Below, piece after piece: positions 45,090 through 50,514 of a stretch of 50,514 nt of DNA. Below the pieces are notes generated by a model. That model ran no database searches. It had not been told where the DNA came from and worked only from the letters and a program-made list of their open reading frames with translations. Position 1 is the first letter of the stretch, and the number at the start of each line of letters is the position of its first letter. Both the position numbers and the translations under genes were made by a program. Source of the DNA: Desulfobulbaceae bacterium (lineage in GTDB: Bacteria; Desulfobacterota; Desulfobulbia; Desulfobulbales; BM004); contig PKTW01000054.1 in assembly GCA_002868955.1 (NCBI GenBank), forward strand, positions 1 through 50,514. Reading direction: 5' to 3'.

Positions 45090-45731
45090 TTACTTTCCTT
45101 CGACACTCTGTTTAACAGGCTTTACATTTGCCGCCTTCGTTTTAGGCGCGATCTTTACTTCTTTGAGAGCTTCCTTGGTTTGGGAAATCTGCACGTCAAC
45201 CATGGCCCCTCTGGATATAGAGATATATTCTTTATAAAATATCTCCCCTTTCCCGCTGGAATTTGCCCCTATCTCGATATCATTGCCCTCAAGTTTTCCA
45301 TTAAATTCACCGTCAATAAATATTCTACCCACTGCCTTTATTTCTCCACCATTGAACTTGCCGGATATTTTCACATCCTTCCCTGCGGTAATGTTTCCAC
45401 CACGCAGTTCACCCTCAATATCAACACTGCCTTCTTTTGTTTCTATATTTCCCTTGCAGACTCCTTTTATTAGGATGTTTGAGTTTTCCATTGAAGTTAT
45501 ATTACCTTCAACGTCACCGCTCAATTCCAAATCACAGGTAACATTAATATCTCCGGTCAGCTTGCTGCCTTTTAAGATTTTGTTCACATTTGAACTTCTG
45601 ACAGCTGTTTCCGACGGTCTCACAGGAACATCTTTCGGCACATCTTCCATCAGTTTGTTTTTTTCATGCTCTTTATTCTTGTTGCCGGTTGTTTTAATTT
45701 GTTCTGCGTATAAGCTCCTTTTATTAAACAT
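45090..45731 (-). CDS. Bactofilin (polymer-forming cytoskeletal protein)
   Basis: 213 residues. The central region (about residues 50-175) is a repetitive right-handed beta-helix with SKLTGDINVTCDLELSGDVEGNI, IKGVCKGNIETKEGSVDIEGELRGG and ISGKFNGGEIKAVGRIFIDGEFNG, the bactofilin pattern. Flexible charged N- and C-terminal tails flank it. Bactofilins form filaments that scaffold cell shape or wall enzymes. A G-rich Shine-Dalgarno precedes the ATG. No peptidase gene accompanies it. Confidence 0.92.
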   Translation of the reverse strand: MFNKRSLYAEQIKTTGNKNKEHEKNKLMEDVPKDVPVRPSETAVRSSNVNKILKGSKLTGDINVTCDLELSGDVEGNITSMENSNILIKGVCKGNIETKEGSVDIEGELRGGNITAGKDVKISGKFNGGEIKAVGRIFIDGEFNGKLEGNDIEIGANSSGKGEIFYKEYISISRGAMVDVQISQTKEALKEVKIAPKTKAANVKPVKQSVEGK

Positions 45732-45856
45732 TCTGCCCCCCCATCTTAATAGTAGGTGATAGTGATAAATAATTGCTTTTCAGGCCCGCACTGAAAATCG
45801 AAGCAGCCATACAAAATCGGCCTGAATCCTTTTTATATAAAAATATGAAATTGAAG

Positions 45857-45928
45857 TATATTGAATATTATCTTCAGTATTTGGGAATGATTATATATTG
45901 AATACTTGTTGCCGCAGTATTCAATATA
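45857..45928. repeat. Inverted repeat and repeat copies upstream of bactofilin
   Basis: TATATTGAATAC (45894-45905) and GTATTCAATATA (45917-45928) are perfect 12-base arms around an 11-base loop TTGTTGCCGCA. A further copy of TATATTGAATA lies at 45857-45867. The region is 3' to the 128-residue gene and 5' to bactofilin (290-base gap), so it may be a terminator or an operator. Confidence 0.4.
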
Positions 45929-46021
45929 ACGATAAACTAATCCGCAGGCCCAAATCCTACCTAAAAGTCCCGCAGGTCTTCCAGTCGGTTATATGTTGGG
46001 TTATCTCTTAATTTTTTTGAC

Positions 46022-46408
46022 TCAATGGATTAATTCGTCTGTAAATCTGTCACGACCGGCCCAAAAAGGACATTTGGGACAACTTTCTCCCAATGGGTAG
46101 TCAATATCTTCTTCGTGTGGGCAACCAAGTATTTTATTGGTGATAGCCACAGAACGAGCACCTTGCACAGTTATAAATTCTTTTATTTCATTTAATATTT
46201 TTACATCCCGCCTAATGTCTTTGTCTGAAAACCATTTTTTCATTGTTGTGGGTTCTTTTTCACTCTCACTCATCATGATTCCAACCGCCACCTTTGTTGC
46301 TATCTTGTTGTCTGCTCCATAGAATGCAATTGTTGCAACAGGATAGCCACGAAAACCAGCCTTTACCTTTTTTTCTAACGGACTCTTAAATTTTAGTTTG
46401 ATGCCCAT
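46022..46408 (-). CDS. Conserved protein of unknown function with CPHEE and CPKCPFW motifs
   Basis: 128 residues. Cysteines cluster near the C-terminus: ILGCPHEEDIDYPLGESCPKCPFWAGRDR. The arrangement C-P-H ... C-P-x-C-P could bind zinc or iron. The N-terminal part has no recognised motif. I recall similar proteins in other proteobacteria, but no name or role. AAAAGG lies eight bases before the ATG. It lies between flavodoxin and bactofilin, all on the minus strand. Confidence 0.65.
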   Translation of the reverse strand: MGIKLKFKSPLEKKVKAGFRGYPVATIAFYGADNKIATKVAVGIMMSESEKEPTTMKKWFSDKDIRRDVKILNEIKEFITVQGARSVAITNKILGCPHEEDIDYPLGESCPKCPFWAGRDRFTDELIH

Positions 46409-46543
46409 ATGAGATGCCTTTTATTTTTGTGGTTGGCTAATCTGTTTTAAACATCATCAATTATCTTTATTCAGCAGTTATTTTGAATTCCAAGAAGCAT
46501 GCGACCTATAAAAGGAGAAAGGAATTCATTAAGTATAATAGGC

Positions 46544-46984
46544 TCAAAGTCTCCCCCCAAAATCACGACCATAATCCTGGCAGGCTTTCCTGCCTTCCTC
46601 TGATTTTATCATACTCTCCTTCAGGCCGAATGGACCTAAATCGGTCATCCTCATCTTGTAGACGTGCTCCATAGTGTCAAAAATTATGCCCGGTGATTCG
46701 CCGCTGTGCGTATAAGAACCAAAAGCACCACCCAGTTTGCCGGCAAGGTTGCCCTTTTGGGCTAAAAAAAGAAACGTTTTAAAGTTCTCTGTGATATCCT
46801 TATGATATGTTGGACAACCAAAGATAAAACCGTCATAACCATCCAGATCCTTTTCACTTTTGATCTCGGATATTTTTTTAACATCAACGTTATTCCCGCT
46901 GATACGAATACCTTCAGCAAGATATTTAGCCATCTCCTCAGTACTGCCTGTGCGGCTATAGTATCCGATCAGTACGTTTTTCAT
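46544..46984 (-). CDS. Flavodoxin
   Basis: 146 residues with the flavodoxin fold: FMN phosphate loop YYSRTGSTEEM, GCPTYHKDITENFK in the second flavin loop, and GAFGSYTHSGE. It carries low-potential electrons in place of ferredoxin under iron limitation. The ATG at 46984 has AAGGAGG eight bases upstream. A Fur-box-like sequence 225 bases upstream would fit iron regulation. Confidence 0.92.
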   Translation of the reverse strand: MKNVLIGYYSRTGSTEEMAKYLAEGIRISGNNVDVKKISEIKSEKDLDGYDGFIFGCPTYHKDITENFKTFLFLAQKGNLAGKLGGAFGSYTHSGESPGIIFDTMEHVYKMRMTDLGPFGLKESMIKSEEGRKACQDYGRDFGGRL

Positions 46985-47404
46985 GGTGGTATCCTCCTTC
47001 GGTGTTTTTTTCATATAAGGCAATTTAACACTTTATCAATGCACACAACATTTTTCGGCATGAACACAGTATAGTTGCTTGCCACAATGTTGACTATAAA
47101 ATGAAAAATTACCAGTTAAGAAGTGCACTGGCAATAATAACTTCTTTGGATGGTACTGTTAGTATTGATTCAGCAGGTATTGTTAGTTTCAAACAAAAAG
47201 TAGGTTGTATAATCATTATCATTTTTGTTCCACATTCCTTCCCACCGTGTTAACTGCCGGTGCCCTTAAGCATAATCAACATTGCCGGCGGATTTCTTGA
47301 TGTTTGGGCATGGCGGATCCAATTGGCCAAACAGTATACAATTTGACTGGTTGCTGCCCCTCAATACCAATTTTTCCTGCGCCAGTTTTGCTTATGCAAA
47401 AAAA
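46985..47404. other. 420-base intergenic region between flavodoxin and zntB-like gene
   Basis: AT-rich. It holds a Fur-box-like site (47209-47226) and a direct repeat GGTA(C/T)TGTTAGT (47152 and 47176). A 50-codon open frame (47101-47253, plus) has no good ribosome-binding site and no recognised product. No RNA gene recognised. Confidence 0.5.
47209..47226. promoter_or_regulatory. Fur-box-like sequence
   Basis: ATAATCATTATCATTTTT matches the AATCATTATC half of the consensus GATAATGATAATCATTATC. Located 225 bases upstream of the flavodoxin start. The promoter itself could not be assigned, and the left half-site is imperfect. Confidence 0.35.
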
Positions 47405-48382
47405 CTAAAGCCACTTTTTTTTCTTGAAAAACCATATCTGAAAACTGACAACTCCCACAAGCAATATTACAAATACCGAGAATCCCAGTTTGCTGTCCGC
47501 TCCAGGAATACCGCCGACATTTATGCCAAGGAGGCCGGTCAGAAAACCCAACGGCAGAAAAATGGCGGCAACAATGGAGAGGATGTACATCTTGTTGTTC
47601 ATCTGTTCTGACAGGCTGTTGATCAATTGCTCCTGGGTAACAGCGGCCCGGTCACGTGCTTCATCAAGGTCCTCAATATGGCGGGTCAACTGGTCGTATA
47701 CCTCCCGCAGCCTTATCCTGTCGCTTTCGTCCAGCCAGGTGATCTTTTCAGTCAGCAATCTTGACAGGGCTTCACGCTGCGGCGAAAGGTAGCGCCTGAG
47801 GCTGATAGCCTGCCTCCGCAGGGCCGCGAGTTCGGTACGGAGCTGGCGGCTTTCTGATGTCAGTACCTGGTCTTCAACATCAGCAACAGCATCCTCAAGG
47901 TCGTCAATGACATGCCGCATACGCTCCATCATTCTTCCTGCTAATTGCACCAGAAAATCACTCAGCGATTCAGGGCCTATCCCCTGCTCTAATGCAGCCC
48001 GAATATCTGATATAGAAAGAATTTTGCGTTTACGTGTGCTGATAATACGGTCCGTTTCAAACCAGATCCTGATCCCCACCATGTCTTCGGGATCAGCTCC
48101 CGGGTTCAGGTTGACGCCGCGCAGCCCGAGTAGCAAGCCTTCCTGAAAAGATGTGCAGCGCGGCCTGGAGTCTTCTTCTATCAGGGCATCACTTATTACC
48201 TCTTCCAAACCGCTTTTACCAAACAGCCATTCCTGCACGTTTTGGCTGCTGTAATCGAAGTGAATCCAGAGAAGACCCTGATCCGGCTGCCAGGAGTCTA
48301 TTCCATCCCAGCCAATCTGTCTGCCGCCTCCTTTTTTGTCCAGGATATATGCCGCTATAAGCCCGTCATTAGTTAGTTCCAT
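47405..48382 (-). CDS. zntB: CorA-family divalent metal transporter, ZntB-like
   Basis: 325 residues. A long cytoplasmic helical domain (1-260) is followed by two C-terminal transmembrane helices. The loop is LTGLLGINVGGIPG; CorA has GMN here, and the (G-V/I-N)-xGGIPG form is typical of ZntB. It would carry zinc or another divalent cation. It starts 13 bases after the MscS stop, so both are likely cotranscribed. Confidence 0.87.
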   Translation of the reverse strand: MELTNDGLIAAYILDKKGGGRQIGWDGIDSWQPDQGLLWIHFDYSSQNVQEWLFGKSGLEEVISDALIEEDSRPRCTSFQEGLLLGLRGVNLNPGADPEDMVGIRIWFETDRIISTRKRKILSISDIRAALEQGIGPESLSDFLVQLAGRMMERMRHVIDDLEDAVADVEDQVLTSESRQLRTELAALRRQAISLRRYLSPQREALSRLLTEKITWLDESDRIRLREVYDQLTRHIEDLDEARDRAAVTQEQLINSLSEQMNNKMYILSIVAAIFLPLGFLTGLLGINVGGIPGADSKLGFSVFVILLVGVVSFQIWFFKKKKWL

Positions 48383-48395
48383 GAGCCAGTGCCCT

Positions 48396-49283
48396 TTATT
48401 TGATTTTTGTCAGACCTGTAAACGCTTCTGTCACAGGAGGATCAAAATGGATATCAACCTGGTTGAAGGCGATTGTAATATCGGCTTCTATGAAAGCAAA
48501 CCATATTGCCTTGCGCAGGTCAGACATGTAAAGCCTCTGCTTCCAGGGATCATCAACGTTGACATAGACACCGAAGATCACTGCAGAATCACCAAAGTCC
48601 TGCAGGAGAACCCTGGGCTCTGGTTGCGGCAGGCGCCAGGAGGCTTTATGAGCTGTAGCCTCCAGCACCTCGATAACTTTTTTCATGTCCGATTCATACG
48701 CGACGCCGACTTCGACACCCAGGCGGAATTCATTATCACGCAGGGTATAATTTTTGATCGTTGTCTGGGCGAATATCGAGTTGGGCATGATAAGCTCTTC
48801 TTCACGCCATGTCCGTACAATGGTTGTCCTGATACCCATGTCGACAACTCTTACGACATTTCCTTCTACTTCTAAAATATCGCCGGGTTTTATGGTGCGT
48901 TCTATCAGCAGGATAATTCCAGACACAAAATTCTGGACAATATTCTGCATGGCAAAACCGATGGCAATGGCGAACACGGCGCCGGCTGCAAAAAGGGCAC
49001 TTATATTGATGCCGATGGTCTGCAGCCCGATACCGAAACCGATGATAATCACGGTATAGTGAATAAGGCGTAAAATCGCAGCAAGCGTTCCCTCCTGTTT
49101 CTTGAATTTGTGGGCCAGGGTTCTTTTCAGGGTACGCTGCAGAATAAATGAAACAGAGGCGGCAAAGGAGATTACAACTAAGAATATAATAAGTGAAAGG
49201 AGAGTGACCTCTGTGCCGGAGAGCTTAAAAAGGGGCTCTGAAATTAATTTTGCAATATTTTTAACAAAATTATCAAAATTCAA
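48396..49283 (-). CDS. mscS: Small-conductance mechanosensitive channel (MscS family)
   Basis: 295 residues with about three transmembrane helices at residues 20-130. The pore helix and following beta domain are LFAAGAVFAIAIGFAMQNIVQNFVSGIILLIERTIKPGDILEVEGNVVRVVDMGIRTT, with NSIFAQTTIKNYT. Length is the short MscS type. The start is a TTG preceded by GAGGT. It opens under membrane tension to release solutes. Same strand and close to zntB. Confidence 0.9.
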   Translation of the reverse strand: MNFDNFVKNIAKLISEPLFKLSGTEVTLLSLIIFLVVISFAASVSFILQRTLKRTLAHKFKKQEGTLAAILRLIHYTVIIIGFGIGLQTIGINISALFAAGAVFAIAIGFAMQNIVQNFVSGIILLIERTIKPGDILEVEGNVVRVVDMGIRTTIVRTWREEELIMPNSIFAQTTIKNYTLRDNEFRLGVEVGVAYESDMKKVIEVLEATAHKASWRLPQPEPRVLLQDFGDSAVIFGVYVNVDDPWKQRLYMSDLRKAIWFAFIEADITIAFNQVDIHFDPPVTEAFTGLTKIK

Positions 49284-49741
49284 CGTCCACCTCGCAGTTT
49301 AATTAAGAGGAATCAGCCAGAAATATGTAACGAATAAAAACTCTTATGAACTTACTATGATTTTCGTAAAACATTCAATAATAAAACAGTGCATGCTCCC
49401 CTCCTTCCGACCACGAAAAACTGCAGGCACTGGCATAACAACCGGAATATTATCTCACGCAGCCAAAATTATTTTTGCCGGCAGAAATTGAATCTTCCCG
49501 CAACAGTAAACACTCACACAGTGAAACCCTATAGCTTTGGATATGTTGCCCATATTCAAAGCAAGGAAATTGTTTTTTTATCATTTTTCCTGTAAGTATA
49601 AATACCCATCTGTCGTAATAACAATTTTTCAGTTGTAATCTGGTTGCAATTAAAGGTAGAAAAACCAGGTAACATGTTATTGAACTGCAAATTGCAGGGT
49701 AATGTTCAAGGCATAATTTTTCGACAATTCGAGGAGGAGAT
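49284..49741. other. 458-base intergenic region before the Liv-type binding protein
   Basis: Divergent spacer. It contains a short inverted repeat CTGGTT/AACCAG (49640-49668) and the palindrome at 49685-49697. An open frame at 49389-49595 has no recognised product. No RNA gene or convincing promoter was found. Confidence 0.5.
49685..49697. promoter_or_regulatory. Short palindrome upstream of the binding-protein gene
   Basis: CTGCAA-A-TTGCAG: perfect 6-base arms around one base, 44 bases before the ATG. It may be an operator for the transport gene. Pattern only. Confidence 0.3.
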
Positions 49742-50514
49742 ATGAAAAGAACACTGAATGGTATTGTATGGGGACTTATCGCTGTTATGCTTCTTTCTGC
49801 CAACGCCTGGAGTTTTGGGCGCAAGACGGTTGTAAAGGTCGGCATCAATGCCCCGATAACCGGTGATATTCCCAAGGTTGGCGAAGGCACAAAATATGCG
49901 GCTCAGATGTGGCTGGAAGATATCGAGAAAGCAGGCGGCATTGAAATCGGCGGCCAAAAATATCCCGTTGAACTGGTTATTGAAGACAACGAGGCCAAGG
50001 CCGAGTCAGCGGTAAAGGCTAACACCAAGATGATCACCGAGGACGAGGTACTTGTCATTGTAGGACCCCAGTCATCAAAACAGGCGGTGCCGGCAGGTGA
50101 TGTTTGCAACAATTACGAGACCCCGATGATCACCCCCTGGTCGACAAATCCCGACACAACCAAGGACCGTCCTTTTGTCTTCAGGGGCTGTTTTCTTGAC
50201 CCTTTCCAGGGCCCGGTTCTGGCCAATTTCATCACCGAAGAATTTGGCTTTACCAAGGCAGCAGTCCTCTATGATGTGGCCAGCGATTACCCCAAGGGGC
50301 TTGCCGAATTTTTCAAACAGGCCTGGGAAAAAATCCATGGTTCAGGCTCTGTGGTTGCCTTTGAAAGTTTCACCACCAAGGACACCGATTTCAGCTCGCA
50401 GTTAAGCAAGATAAACAAATCCGGAGCCCAGGTACTCTTTACACCACAGTACTATAACGAGGTGGCCCTGATCGTTAAGCAGGCCCACGAACTTGGCTGG
50501 ACAGGTCCCATAGT
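49742..50514 (+). CDS. livK: Branched-chain amino acid ABC transporter substrate-binding protein (partial)
   Basis: The gene is cut by the window edge, leaving 257 codons. A signal peptide (MKRTLNGIVWGLIAVMLLSANAWS) is followed by VKVGINAPITGDIPKVGEGTKYAAQMWLEDIEKAGGIEI, GPQSSKQAVPAGD and AAVLYDVASDYPKGLA, the LivJ/LivK periplasmic binding fold. GAGGAGGAG precedes the ATG. Ligand could be leucine/isoleucine/valine or another small amide; the rest of the operon should lie downstream. Confidence 0.9.
   Translation, partial: MKRTLNGIVWGLIAVMLLSANAWSFGRKTVVKVGINAPITGDIPKVGEGTKYAAQMWLEDIEKAGGIEIGGQKYPVELVIEDNEAKAESAVKANTKMITEDEVLVIVGPQSSKQAVPAGDVCNNYETPMITPWSTNPDTTKDRPFVFRGCFLDPFQGPVLANFITEEFGFTKAAVLYDVASDYPKGLAEFFKQAWEKIHGSGSVVAFESFTTKDTDFSSQLSKINKSGAQVLFTPQYYNEVALIVKQAHELGWTGPI

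Noticed and set aside
47101-47253. 50-codon plus-strand frame in the flavodoxin-zntB gap
   Set aside because: No ribosome-binding site, composition dominated by Ile and Phe near the end, and it spans the Fur-box-like site.
49389-49595. 68-codon frame upstream of the Liv-type gene
   Set aside because: No family features, no ribosome-binding site, and unlike its neighbours in composition.

Overview
The window looks like a chromosomal segment of an anaerobic, Gram-negative member of the former Deltaproteobacteria (Desulfobacterota). This is inferred from several features together: an Mla outer-membrane lipid system, a small periplasmic tetraheme cytochrome c3-type protein, an EtfA with a built-in two-cluster ferredoxin domain, a GlnRS, a FolE2 homologue, a probable selenocysteine-containing radical SAM protein, and the gene order fabF-rpiB-glyA-comEB-nrdR-ribD. 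A sulfate reducer or sulfur disproportionator of the Desulfobulbales type would fit, but no sulfate-reduction gene is in view. No rRNA, tRNA, CRISPR array, insertion sequence or prophage was recognised.

Layout. 1-3.9 kb (+): a secreted hydrolase-like protein, a HerA/YjgR-like ATPase and a ChaN-type lipoprotein. 3.96-17.9 kb (-): one long run reading rpmF-plsX-fabH, then acyl-CoA dehydrogenase-etfB-etfA, then fabG-acpP-fabF, followed by rpiB, glyA, comEB, nrdR, ribD and glnS. The acyl-CoA dehydrogenase/Etf module sits where fabD usually lies in the classical fatty-acid cluster, and the Etf looks like the electron-bifurcating type. 18.0-22.8 kb (-): mlaE-F-D-A-C plus a lone cyclic-nucleotide-binding domain protein and a small membrane protein; the mla promoter carries a near-perfect palindrome over its -10 box. 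23.2-25.3 kb (+): an AhpD-like protein, an ArsS-like radical SAM protein whose reading frame almost certainly continues through a UGA (selenocysteine) with a SECIS hairpin just downstream, and 6-phosphogluconolactonase.

25.3-34.7 kb: a TPR protein (-), a tetraheme cytochrome (+), then minus-strand glyS, a FolE2 homologue lacking the usual metal and catalytic residues, a receiver-only response regulator, galT, dksA, dnaJ, rpoZ and purA. 35.1-36.5 kb (+): tatB, tatC and a TusA-fold small protein. 36.6-39.7 kb (-): the PPDK regulatory protein, a SagB-type oxidoreductase, a NahK-like sugar kinase and a DUF1858-like membrane protein. 39.8-44.8 kb: a deaminase overlapping a radical SAM enzyme (+), a small zinc protein (-), a Nudix hydrolase (+), a protein with a C-terminal J domain (-), and a NapH-like polyferredoxin with a small membrane partner (+). 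45.1-49.3 kb (-): bactofilin, an unnamed Cys-rich 128-residue protein, flavodoxin with a Fur-box-like site upstream, a ZntB-type transporter and an MscS channel. The window ends inside a Liv-type periplasmic binding protein (+).

Most of the region is housekeeping (fatty acid, folate/one-carbon, flavin and purine synthesis, translation, protein export, envelope lipid transport). The points most worth a second look are the selenoprotein, the FolE2 pseudoenzyme candidate, the bifurcating Etf within the fatty-acid operon and the mla operator.
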